Positions 10,472 through 22,128 of a stretch of 64,000 nt of DNA are shown in pieces. The stretch lies in assembly GCA_964036045.1 (NCBI GenBank), contig OZ038387.1, positions 14,508,420 to 14,572,419 of the forward strand, given 5' to 3'. Within the stretch, counting starts at the first letter, position 1; each line of letters begins with the position of its first letter. The notes below the pieces were generated by a model that worked only from the letters and a program-made list of their open reading frames with translations, was not told the DNA's origin and made no database searches. This stretch comes from Eutreptiella sp. 'Long Island Sound 2002' (Eukaryota; Euglenozoa; Euglenophyceae; Eutreptiales; Eutreptiaceae). The position numbers and the translations under genes were made by a program.

Positions 10472-10487
10472 ACCCCCCCAAGGCAAT
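10472..10487. repeat. LINE target-site duplication, 5' side
   Basis: An exact copy of the 16-mer at 5211-5226. The flanking bases differ on both sides (t/a at the left, a/t at the right), which fixes its length. Confidence 0.9.
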
Positions 10488-12298
10488 ACTAAATTATTGC
10501 TGACCTTGGTTTAGCTTGCATTGTCTGCCTCATAATCTTTGGATCACCTTGCCCTATCCCACCCACACAAGCAACACAAATCCCCATGCAAACCACAGCA
10601 TAAATGGTTGGACCACTAAATACTCTAGGGGGGGAAACCCGTGCCAACCCACGGTACCATCCCACACCCTACCCCACACTCTTGCGTCCGCGCGCGGCAC
10701 ACATAGTGCTCGTTGGTCGTCGTGTGCCGCATTGTTCCCACACAGTTGTGCACACACGCGTCTCTGCGCTCGCGACTACGGCCTGTCTGCCTCGCCCGGA
10801 CTGCAAGTGACAGGGCGGTCCGGTTGGCTGTCAATTTCTGGCCGAGCCTAGGGCTACCCACTGCCCGGGGCTCGCAACTCCTCTTCATTCGTGTGAGAGT
10901 GCGCCCCAGAGCACTGCGCTCCCCGGCCGTGCGCCTGTGTTCTCGCAACCATGCGAACAAGCCTTTTAACGGGCCTCAACATGAACATGGACAACAACAC
11001 GGTGAAGGCCCTAGTGGCTATGATTGCGGTTGTCATGGCCAACTGCTCAACACGAACAACGACAACAACAACGACAACGACCCGCAGGAGGCAACCCGTG
11101 GCACCGACATGGGATATGGCGCCGCTGCAGCCGGGCGATGAGCTGCGCCTCTGGCTGAGCAGAACCGGCGGCTGCGCAGCTGCACTGCGCCCGCCGGACG
11201 CCGGCCTTGCACTGCGATTGGGCGCTCTTGCAACGGGACTGTACTATTAACGAGGGAGACCCATGTGCGGCCGTGAGCTGGGGGTGCATAAGTAACCTGG
11301 CACTTGGACGGGGCTGGCTGATTTGCACCATCCCTACTCTTCCACAAAGTCAGACACTCGAGGCCTGGGCTTGTTTAGGTGATTTCAGTCGCTGCCCTTC
11401 CGTGCCCTTGCTTAAATAGGGGTCATACCACGTCTAGCCCTTCCTCCTCTAGCATGCCTTGCAGTAGGGGGGCGGTCGGTGAAGGGGCCATGAGGCAACG
11501 GAAACTGGGCTCGCATACGCCCCCGTGTCACAGGCGCATGGTCATAACCACATTGTTCAGTGTTTTGGTTTTCGGTGAAGGGGGGGGGGGGTACTTGGGT
11601 CTCCGTCGTTTGGGGACTGGCGGTGTGAGTGGGAGGTGTGGTGAGCGCGTCGAGGGATAATGTGAGGGGCCTGCGGAGCGCAGCCATCGGTGTTTGCGGG
11701 GGCCTTCTAGCGGGGCGGCCGGCCTAGTGTGTGTGGGTGCTGGCGTGCACACTTTGTAGTGCCCACAGGCACAACAGTGCCTCACGCCCCACTGCATTAG
11801 CGTACACCTCGGGCAAGGCGGGAGTCCATGTACGGCGCATGTTTTCGATTGTGGGCGTTGATCCACGTGCCCTGGGTTGTGGTATCCCTTGTTTCAACAG
11901 ACTGTTGCCGAAATGCGCAGCCTTTTGCATGTGGAGCAGGCCGGAAGACAATGCACCGGGCAGAGCGAGCGCGTTGGTGGCGTGTGTGATACTACAGCTG
12001 GCGCGCATGCTTGGATTTGCAGCGCGCCATGACCGAATACGGTGCTTGTGGCACCTGGCCATCCCTAATGACTGAAAACATGTCACTAGCAAAGGTGGTG
12101 GACCCCCCCCTTGGCACACAAGGCCGAAGATGGCATCAAGCCTGTGTTCAGGCTGCCAAAGCTCAATGTAAGCGTGCTTCCTCCACCTCCTCTACCATTC
12201 ACCTTATGCGGTAGACGTGGGGTCAATGTGCATGCGTGCGTGTGCGCGTCTGGGTTGACTCACAGTAACGTGCCAAATGTTCCACATGTGACACCATA
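10488..12298. other. gene-free, GC-rich stretch with simple repeats
   Basis: No recognisable coding region. It includes an (aac)/(aca)-rich patch near 11050-11085 and G runs near 11579-11590. Overlapping frames exist on both strands with the biased composition expected of GC-rich non-coding DNA. Confidence 0.4.
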
Positions 12299-12317
12299 GC
12301 CGAGCGGCGTGCAAAGT
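12299..12317. repeat. target-site duplication of short retroinsert (3' side)
   Basis: The 19-mer gccgagcggcgtgcaaagt is repeated exactly at 12677-12695 and is followed here by a T10 run. Confidence 0.88.
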
Positions 12318-12676
12318 TTTTTTTTTAACGAAGCTGCAACGGTTCTGCAATAGTTCTGCAGCAGTACGAGTCAATCTCGGGATCTAAGTACACTCTCGGA
12401 ACATACCATAGCTTCTTCCCCTGTCCAGGACAGGGGTCAAGGATGACAAAGAAGGAGCAACTTATATTCCTACCTTGAGTATACCTGCAGAGCGACCTGG
12501 GGTCCCCATGACTGATGTTTGGCCCTTGTCTTCTCACCTATGACAAGTTTTCTTTGCTCTATGGACTTGCATGGGTGAGTCTGGTGATATTCTGATTCGC
12601 CCTGTTATACTCCTAGTGGTAAACGTCCGTTTGGCCCGTGGCAGTGAGCAGGCCGTGTTGTGTGGTGCTTCCTCGC
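12318..12676 (-). mobile_element. 359-bp retrotransposed fragment (SINE, LINE 3' end or processed retrocopy)
   Basis: The segment is bracketed by exact 19-bp direct repeats (12299-12317, 12677-12695) and ends on the minus strand in a poly(A) tail (T's at 12317-12326). A frame at 12325-12537 (-) ends in a TAA whose A's merge with the tail. It includes the peptide KKLWYVPRVYLDPEID, which looks protein-like but matches no family I know. No internal Pol III box pair was recognised. The TSD plus poly(A) show L1-type retrotransposition, plausibly mobilised in trans by a LINE. Source gene unknown. Confidence 0.8.
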
Positions 12677-12695
12677 GCCGAGCGGCGTGCAAAGT
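12677..12695. repeat. target-site duplication of short retroinsert (5' side)
   Basis: An exact copy of the 19-mer at 12299-12317. Confidence 0.88.
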
Positions 12696-14371
12696 ATGGC
12701 CTTCGGTTGAGCCGCGCCAGCATGGGGCCTCCCAATGGGACCGATGGGACCAGTGCTGTGGTGCGGATGATAACCTTGGTTGGATGCAGGGTGCCCAGTT
12801 TAACCAACTTTTGCAGAGTGCAGAGTGCCAGCCTGAGGACTCTGGTTCTTTCTTGCAGTGGCAATGTGTGCTCTGAATTTTGCTTGCGGGGCCGCAGGCA
12901 GTGCGCGCGCGCGCGCGTATGTGGCTTATGCAGGTTGTGCCCCCCCCCTCCCCATCAGACCCCCCGGTGCTACAACCACTCCTCTACTCGTTGCCAGTCC
13001 TTGCCATTGCGCACGCACTCAAAGCGGATGCACTAAGGATGCTGCAGCGTCCCTCCTGAGGCCCTCACTCCGTGGTGTGGGGGATGCTAGGATGGCTGCT
13101 AGGTTGGCAGGGCTGGACCAGCTCAGCATTTTGCGGGACGACAAGCCTCCAGGGGCGTATGAGCGGTGCTTGTCTACATGGAGACGCTCATAGCAGGGTC
13201 TGCGCAGTGGCGGACTGGGTGGTGCTTCCACCGCCCGCCCGGTGGTCGCGCCTAATGCGCGCCGGCGGGAGCGGGTGGCCGGTGGGCCTGTCCCGCCCCC
13301 TCGCAGACACGGGCACCCTGCTGCGCTACGCCATGGGCGAGTCCGCGTGCGCGGTGGCAGGGCCGCGCCCTGAACTGGTGCTACGGGAATTCGCTTCGCA
13401 CTCGACCCCCTGCCCATGGCACCAATGCATGAGGCTCAGGCAGGAGGAAGCAAGCTGGCCCTCGTACCCTGTTAGGCCCCCAGCTTGGAGGTTTTGTGCG
13501 TCCTCAGGGGAATCCTGCAAGACTTTGGCTGGAGCGCCTTGTCCCGCGGGTCCACCTCATACCATGAAGTTCAGTGAGCCCTGTTGACTGACCCCCTAAT
13601 TGCAAGTGAGGAGCAGGCAGCCATCCTAACAACCATGATGTCACCGTGGCATGCAGCAGTTGCTCTATAGGGCCACATCACGCGCCGTGCAGCAGGCGCT
13701 GCTGCACCATGATGCGTGTTAGGGATTCTAGAAGGAGCTTTGGTCGCAATACTGTCTGGACAAGTGCACGCTTGAAACCTCAGTGCTGCCGCACATCTAC
13801 CAGGGGCGTGGCACTCTGGGCCCGGTATGCGTTCACCACTATGCTTCTACACCGCTACCATACCATACCAAACCAAACACCACGCCATGCCATGCCAGAC
13901 AGTCTGGACTGGACTGGTTTGGTCCGTGCAATTAGGGGACTCTCGGATCAAATTGCTGCGCCATGGGGCTTATCCTTATCCCAACGAGCACAGCACAAAA
14001 TGTGCGCATCACAATCGGTACACACTTATTTCCAAACCATGGGTCACAGTGTCGGGTAATCAGGACTGAGCTCAACAACAATGGAGGCTGAGAGTGAGAC
14101 ATGTTCCTGGATCCCACGTACATCGTCAGCCGGGTGGCATGGCGGTAAATCAGGTCCTACATGTTCTGGCTGTACTTTGTACAGGGATGAATGAGGCTGG
14201 GTCTCAGTAATTGACAAGACAGGAAGCAAGACACGGGTGCATGCCCAAGGGAAATGCATTCCTGTCACATGCACTCAGGCATGCACATGTGTCTGGACGC
14301 TGTGTCAGGTACAAACAGGAGAATATGCCAACCACGGGGGCCGCCGCCAGCCAATGTGTGACCCCGAGGGG

Positions 14372-14910
14372 TGTGCAACAGTTTTGGGGGCTGTAGGGGG
14401 GGGGGACCCACCCCCTCCCAAGGGGGAGGGGACCCCTCCCCCCCCCCCCTTGGTTGACCCAAACCTTGGGGGTCGGCGGGTCAGGCGGTCAGCCGCTGGG
14501 CTCCCCGGGGGGGGGGGGGGGGCTCGGTGGGTACCTCAACATACATACCTCAAAATGATCCCCATGACACGCTGATCATTTTGAATATGCACAAGTGGGG
14601 TGAAAATTTTTCAAAAAAAAATTGCCCATCAACCCAGGCTCCCATCAGCCAAGGTCCGACCCGGAGGCCGGGTCGGGGTCAAAATCCTTTTTTGTGCTTT
14701 TCAGCCATTTTTGAATTCTCCACAAAATTCTGATTATTTTGAGTACAGACACATAGGGTCGAACGCCAAAATTTCCCCCTGCCATATGCCTAAAACAAAA
14801 TCTCCGGCGCCTCTGGCGCCCACAAAACCCATTGTTCTGTAGAACAATTTTGGGGTCTGTAGAGGGGGGGGGGGGGGTGCCCCCCCCTCCCCCTTTGGGG
14901 TCGGGTCCTG
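14372..14910. repeat. pair of G-run/C-run repeats flanking 370 bp
   Basis: A block reading caacagttttgggggctgtag, then a G run, then a C-rich run (about 14375-14470), recurs as gaacaattttggggtctgtag with G and C runs at 14842-14910. Between them lies an inverted repeat (caaaatgatc ... gatcattttg, about 14551-14584). The arrangement could be the ends of a small element, but no duplication of a target site was found. Confidence 0.4.
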
Positions 14911-15304
14911 ACCAGGATCGGCCCCCGTGATGTCAACCAAAAAAGATGTGCCCGTCCGGTACAACAGCAGCTGAAGGCACAGTGTGCAAAGCACTGAACG
15001 GCTGTTGAATGATGGCGATTGGCAAGCAACAGCAGTCGACGCTCAATGGGTGTGAACTGACGTTTGACCACCGTTGGTTGACCGCAGACTGCCGGCCAAC
15101 GGGCTACCTGTCCTTCAACAAAACACTGGGTTAAGCATGCAACTATGTTGACAAAGTGGTTTCGGGGGCATAGAAGGTGCAATGTGCAATCCAACAATAC
15201 AAAATCGCTCTGGTCTGAAGGTCCGATCATTGGGCCTATACAGGCACCGCTGGCACAGCCAATACTGCCTTACACACCCGACCGGCTTGTCTACCGACCT
15301 CTCT

Positions 15305-15395
15305 TGGGGGCCACTGGGGGGGGTGTTTGCCCGGTGTGTGCCCGGTGCACTACTTTTGTATTAGCTATCCCAACATATCAACCGCAACATACTGC
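15305..15395. repeat. dispersed repeat, copy 2 (partial)
   Basis: This has the blocks 'gtgtttgcccggtg' and 'actacttttgtattagctatccc', matching the first part of the repeats at 1610-1790 and 16825-16990. The later blocks are absent. Confidence 0.45.
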
Positions 15396-16689
15396 CCCAC
15401 ACCACGCTCGCACTGCGCCCGGTGCTCCCCCTCTAACTCCCTCCTTCATCTGGTTTGGGGTTGCCTGACTTGCTGGTCCTCACCATGCTCCCCTCGTCCC
15501 TCATAGCATCGCCCCTCCCCGCCCCATGAGCATGCAAGTATGTGTGCCCTGGTACAGGAAGGGCAGGGCAGATGCCTGGCAATTGGGGCATTGCATAGAG
15601 TTGTGGATACGGCATGAGGGTACGTGGATCAGTGCACTGCAGATTGAGAAGAGGCTGAAAGGTTTCTGGGTCGGAAACTGTTCCTGTCCAGGGACGTTTT
15701 CTCCTGGCAAATTCAGCAGCACCGAGCAAATGTCGGCTCCTGCTGGGACCAGGGGGGGGAGGGGGTCAATACAAGCAGTGTCCTTGAAGCAGCCTTACGG
15801 AACAGTAGCGACCGATTGCAAGTACGAGTGAAGCACCGGCTCCTTTGATGATGGGATGTGGTTTGACTCCGAAGAGTGGCTTGATAAGACGTAGCCACAC
15901 GTGCAGTTGCAACCTGAAGCTGTTGACGGTTGTTTCAATATTGTATGGGAGATCCTGTCCAAAGGCAGAGGATTGCACTTTGCTGCATAAAATTTGCCTA
16001 ATGTCAAGCAACAGTCCTGACAGCTCGTGCGCGAGTTTCGAGAAAGATTTCATGGGACAGGCAGTGCCATGGAGTGAATGGTATGATACCCAGGACGCAA
16101 ATGTCATTGAAAATGATTCTCAGGCGCGGGGCTGCACCTCCCCTCTCCATGTGTTCCTCCAGTACAGGCACCAAGGAACCATAAACCAGCATATCCCACG
16201 TACAGAAAAGGACAGGAACTGACAGTGCAGGTAGCACAAATGCTTCAGGCGGGATATGTGGTGAGACAAGGGGAGACAGGTAACCATACATACGAGAGAA
16301 CGGACATCAGCAGCGCATGGGAACAGGCATTGGAGGAGAGGAGGGGGATAGACTTGTGCAGCTGTGCACCTGAGGGGGAAAGAGGCTGAAGGGCGTTTCA
16401 GGAACGTTGCAAAAGTGGAAATTAGCGGTTGGAAAAGAGGTTGGAGGATACAGTCTGGTGCGGACAAACGGCTGGGGGACCGTTGGAGGCGGACAGAAGC
16501 GGTCGGAGCGGAAGGAGTTGTCACTTCAAAGGGGGGGGGGGGACTCTTCTGCAATTCAAGACCGTGCCTGGACTTGGAGCTTGGTGGCACTCAAACACAC
16601 AACACACAGCGGGGCGGTCCTTAAGAGGGAAAAAAAAGTGTTCCTGAACGGCAGTTTTGCAAAAAGACCACGTGTAGCTCATATGTTCA

Positions 16690-16825
16690 ACCATGGTTGG
16701 TGGCGATTGGCGGTTGGCCACTGGCGGTTGGTGGCGGTTAGTGGTGGTTGTCGGCGGTTGGTGATTGGTGGTTGATGGCGGTTGGCAGTTGGTGGGAGTT
16801 GGTGGTTGGCAGTTGGTGGTCCCTT
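16690..16825. repeat. degenerate GGTTGGC-type minisatellite
   Basis: Irregular tandem copies of ggcggttggtg and variants (ggtggttg, ggcagttggt) run across about 135 bp. No unit length is strictly kept. Confidence 0.7.
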
Positions 16826-16990
16826 GGGGGGAATGTTGGCCTGGCGCATGCCGGGCGCGCTACCTTTACATTAAGTATCCTATCTCTAGCCCCAAGTTTA
16901 TGACCACCCAGAGAAGTCCCCCAAAAAGACCGCACTAGACCGCAAACCTTCCGTGCAAAGCATGTTGCATAAGCCGAAATATGAGAATTC
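16825..16990. repeat. dispersed repeat, copy 3
   Basis: This has the blocks gccgggcgcgctacctttac and taagtatcct, then gcaaaccttccgtgcaaagca about 80 bp later, in the same order as at 1610-1790. The minus-strand translations of the two are similar in about one third of positions. Confidence 0.5.
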
Positions 16991-19900
16991 AACAACACAA
17001 AATGTCACACCCACCACTTCCCACCACCACCCTTGCCATCATCATAAACTGGGTGCAAAGGATGGGCCAGATTCTTATACACTGTGAGAAGGTACTCCAG
17101 ATCGTTTGGTGATGGGGGGGCAAAAACAGGCACAAGTGGGGAATGGAAAAAAAGATGCCCGGCGCGCTAATGCTCACTCAAGGGGCGGTCCCCAAGGGCG
17201 GTCCTTGACAGATGAAAATCTAGCCCCTTAAGGACCCCCCTAAGGCATAGGGTCAACTGGAACCAATTCATCGGGATTCACCTGGAACACCTGGAGCCAT
17301 GTGGAGTTCCTTCGTGTCAGACCAACAAGAGTCTGAGATGCTACTGCTGAGAGCAGCGAGGTCCATCCTTCATGGTATCTGAGACCAGGGCGACAGTATG
17401 TGCTGCTGAACAGCAGTGGCAAAATCGCAAGCATGATGTTGTTTTGAGCAAAAACAACTGATAAGCATGTTGTGGCCCCTCTTTCCCGCTAACCCCCCCT
17501 CTTACCCCAGCACTCCTGAGGGGCCCCGTGCTTAGACGGGGAGCAGAACAATAGAGGGGTGCACCAAAAAGCTGCCGGAGCCTCACCCAGGACCACCAGT
17601 AGTTATATGGCAATGGTGTCGAACGGCCAGCCAATGTGTGACGCAACTGCCACGCCATAGCCATAAACAGTGGCAGGCACATGATCACCAATCCTGGATC
17701 GGATGTATGGTGATGTTGTTGCACTGTGCGGGCACTGCGTCCAAAATCGCCTCTTTGCAGCTACCACAAACAGGCACACGATTCACTATTTCCAAATGTG
17801 CAACCAGGTTCTCCACCCGGGTATCATCCCTTGACAGACAGCTAGTTGTACATCCTTGAGGCTGGTATGAATGCCCTCTCTAGCATGGTATTCATCCCAC
17901 GAATCAGTCTTGTCATGCATGAACAAGCTGGCAGTACATTGCCGTTGCATCATGAATGGTCCCCCCCCCCATGTCCAGGAACCGGCAATGTTCGACTGCG
18001 GAACCAGGGGTTGGTTCCTGCGCACGCTTTCCCCCCAAAATTCGACCGCGGAACCAGGGGTTGGTTCTTGCGGACGGCTGTGAGCAGCCCCGTACCGCGG
18101 AAAAAAATTTTCTGGTGCGTTGCGCAGGGGTATGCGCGCCCTCTCCTTTCCCACAGACAAATGAACACCAAAGGACTGAATCTCACCTGACTGGGCTGTA
18201 GTGTGCCTTCCAACGAGCATGGAATGATCTAATGTTCAACTGGTTCTGATGTGAAACCCTTCTTCCTGTGATACACCATCCTGAAGACCTGTCTGTGCTG
18301 CCCCTTGGGGCCCGGCTTCGGTGCTGCCTTGGGCTTCGGAACTGGCTTAGGCTTCAGCTTAGGCTTGGGTGTTAAAATGCTTCCAAATACCGCAAACCAT
18401 GCAATACACATGAAATCTTGTCCTGCACACCTGAATAGCTGTCCTTCATCCACCAGAACCACAAAAAACCCAATACTGTGGTTAAAAAAAAAGTAGTGTG
18501 AGAATTTGAACGCGGAACCAGGGGGCGATTCTTGCATAAGGCGGTTCCTAGACACGGGGGGGGTACTAGTCATCACGGGATTGTCCATCATCATAATCTA
18601 ATCTCCACCTAGAAGGGGGTAGAGATCGGGTAAATAGGGTGCAAGGGGGTGAAAAAGGATGGAAAGTGTGCATAGCACGCCATGCACACCTACCGTGGCT
18701 GCACAACAATCATGTCTCAACTGTTTTGCCCAAACCCCTCAACAAGCACCAAACACTCTTTCTGAAAATCCCCTTCCACACAAATTCTTATCACATGGAT
18801 ACCATCCATCGAATTAAGTTACAGTAATTTTCCACCCAAGAAGCCCAGTAGCTTTTTGAAAAAGCCGAAAACTAGATTTCAGGTAATTATTGACGTATGA
18901 AACTGTGTGTGCTACGTGGTACTGCGTGCACACCACATGACAACATTCCCTATGTGATGGCCATACCAAGTACAGCAACATTCGCCATTGCTGACAAGCT
19001 CATCAAAACAGGTGGAAATGGCTTGCAGTGTCAAATACAACGTTCACATACCCAAAATCAACCTTTCACCATGGCTAGCTCAAAGCATGTCTTCTTGCTG
19101 ATGGGCCGGTGGTGTCGGTGGCGACGATGGTCCGTACTAAAGCAGGACAATTACTTGAAACTCTATGGCCCAACCAGAGCGTGACCTTGCTATCTTCTGC
19201 AGTGCTAACTGACAGTTCAAACATGTAAATGCGTCCTTGAACTGCACAATGGCTATAGAATGTCGTATTGGAGTGGATTACGATTAGATCCTTCGACCTC
19301 AAGCCTTGAGCACAAGCCCCTCTAACCCTGGTTAGCCCCACTGTGGTTAGGGACTCAAGATCCTCACCTCGACCCTGTGATTAGAATACCCAAATGCCTC
19401 CTTTCCCATCTTTCCCATCAGCTGTAGACATCTTGGCTGCTCTTGAAGCACAAAAGGACTAAGGCTACAAGAGACAGTGAAAGCCTACTTTCCCATTTTT
19501 CTCCTTTTCCTCAGGTTGTTGCCTTTCCTTGGGCAACTGATGTCTATCCTATAGTCCTCTTCTTCCTCTGTGAAGGCCTCCATATCTGAACGCTGTGGTC
19601 CCCAAAAAATGATCTGTGTGATTCCCTGATATCAAGTGTCCATGGTCTTCGAATTGTTCCACTGAGTTGTGTTCCGTCTGAGCTGGCACAACAGCCTCCT
19701 GTGGGTGTCACATTTCAAACAAGCCCTGAGTAAGCCACAGTGCAAAAGAAAGAGAGTGTGTGTGGGTGCATTATGGAGCATAGGCCTTGGGCTTGAAGGC
19801 TTGAGGGCCCTACCGATGCTTCCCTGAGGGTCACGTGGTAGGGAGCCTTCGGCACTGGCAGAGCTAGAGGCTGCTGACCTGGTTTATGTTTGCTGTGTGG

Positions 19901-20429
19901 TTGTCTGACCATGCCCCGCTTGGTGACGTGGCTGCAGTCGGTTAGATCGCATGCTGTACACCATGGTGTAATGCTGCAGAGGCAGGCCCTGCCACATCTG
20001 GAAGGGCAGGCGTCCATTCATCCGCGCCAGCCCCGGTACTGGTCGGGAGTCTCGGATACACCCGTTGTAGTTCCCAATGTGTAAGCCACAGTGCATGTCC
20101 CCATGAGTCTGATGTTGGACGTGGGGACTCGGGTTCTTGCACCACGTCTCTGACATACAGGCACTGTTGATACCACCTGCGTGGGGTGCACCCACACGGA
20201 TGGCTGCTGACCAATCCTCCCTCCGACGCCCACTTGCCCATCTACTTCCCACCCTTCTCCCCTTAGCCGGGCGGAGCTGCCTGGATCCCTTCCTTACGAG
20301 CCACTTAAAAAGAAACAAACACAAACAGTGAGCGCACTCTCAGCGGGTTGTCTTTTCTTTATCAATAACAAATTTCAGATTGATGTGGCATCAGATGATT
20401 TGAAGCTTCGCTGAGCATAGTGCCCGAAT

Positions 20430-20441
20430 TCTCTCTCTCTC

Positions 20442-20490
<49 letters not shown>
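20430..20490. repeat. (CT)n microsatellite
   Basis: Uninterrupted CT repeats broken only by a short (CTGT)2 patch at about 20451-20462. Confidence 0.95.
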
Positions 20491-20493
<3 letters not shown>

Positions 20494-22084
20494 CACATAT
20501 GTTGGGTCAAGTGTAAATCAACCAGGGCCATGAAGCTCAACATATTGGACAGCTACACAGTATGTTGCTCACATCATGAACTCAGCACGTGGCAACGCCA
20601 CTCTTATGATTACCACGGCCTCACGGAGTGTGCTTGCAACAATTTGCTGACGTCAACATTGGCACGTAAACGCCCGTGAGGAGCAGTATCTCCCTCAACT
20701 GTGCACCCAATCTTGTGCAAAACCCTCCTCACTGTGGCTCAGCCAAGTGCTGATCCACCAACCTACTGCAATGAAAGACCACCATCACAACCACCTACCA
20801 ATCCATACAGCAGCAAAACAACTCCTCCGACCCTACCTCCTTTCACCAGCCATCCACTCTCACCAACTAATCTATCCCACGTATCTACCTAAGGGTTTGA
20901 GACCTGCAGTGCTGCAAGGCCGCCAGGGAATAACTACTACACCTTCACGCTGGAGGCCCATACTATTGTTGTAAATCTGGTGTACGACCCACACTGCATG
21001 TGTACAAACCCAATGTTACTTGGTGAAGGGCCAATGGCTGTTGTCAGAGCTGGCCTGCCAAAGTGGCGAGAGTTGTACAAGACACGATCGCCTTTGGTGC
21101 ACATAGACATGTTGCACAAGATCAGAAATTGTTGCATCCATTCCCTTTCCTTCCAAGGCCCACCAGCAGCCACAACTTGTGGCACAACCAGAATTCTAAG
21201 TGACAGAGGATTGCACCATGGAGGAATCAGAGGAAGGGGGGGGGCTTGGTACTAATATGATACAGAACAATGGTTAGAATTATGGCACGACTACAAATAA
21301 TAATGGACATCAACTTTCCGGGGGGGCTCGCCACAGTGAGCACACTTTGTATTGATGTCTCTACATTCATAGGTTTACCCTGGATGACGATGGCTGTCCA
21401 TCAAGTTATGGACGGCAGCATCATTGTCAGATGCCAGTCCGAAGACGGGTTCGCGCCTTCCGGGTGTAGTTGGGGTGCCATCAGAAGCCGACAACACCGA
21501 TAATTGTGACAGCCCAGACGGCGTTCAACGGGAAGCAGTCTGCACCGTGCACATAGAGCGCACTTTTGGGGACAAAAGAAGGAAATCGTAGGAAAATCTT
21601 GCGCATTTGTGAATATTCACCCAAAAAAGGTAGCCCCTGCAAAAAAAATTAAAATCGAAACCCTGCCATGTCCGCCTGACTCCCCATATCTGTTCCCCTA
21701 CGACGTAAACAAAAGGAGTGCTGCATTACACTGTGCACGCCCAGCCCCAAGCCATTCGCTTCAGAGTTCATCTTTGAAGCTCAATTTAAATTGTCTACTG
21801 TGCTTCTGGCATTTGATTATCAGGTGTTGTTTACAAAATTTTCGATCATGGCCGTGCAACCCTGATTTGAGGTGTGCGCTGGTGTGGAAACATGGCAACA
21901 AGACTGTCAAAGCCTGGGTCACCCAGCGCTGCTCGCCAACTATGAACCTTTGTTTGTCATGGCAGACCGTGCCATCGATGCTGTGCATAGTGACATAGTG
22001 GTGTGGTCAAGAAAGGTACTGGGCTCGGCAGTAAGGGACTCCAAGCTAGCGTCATAATCGCCACTGTGCTACCAAAAGTCAGCA

Positions 22085-22085
<1 letters not shown>
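20491..22085. other. gene-free stretch
   Basis: No recognisable coding region or RNA. Frames are short (under about 130 codons) and without motifs. Confidence 0.4.

Positions 22086-22127
<42 letters not shown>
22086..22127. repeat. (GT)n microsatellite
   Basis: About 21 uninterrupted GT units. Confidence 0.97.

Positions 22128-22128
<1 letters not shown>

Larger units (their letters stand above)
12696..20429. other. gene-free stretch with dispersed repeats
   Basis: No frame with a recognisable domain. Contents are a (gc)n patch near 12902-12917, a pair of related G/C-run repeats at 14372-14470 and 14842-14910, dispersed-repeat copies at 15305-15395 and 16825-16990, a GGTTGGC-type minisatellite at 16690-16825, and two tandem copies of a 'gcggaaccaggggttggttc' block near 17999-18075, with a diverged third near 18510. 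Confidence 0.4.
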
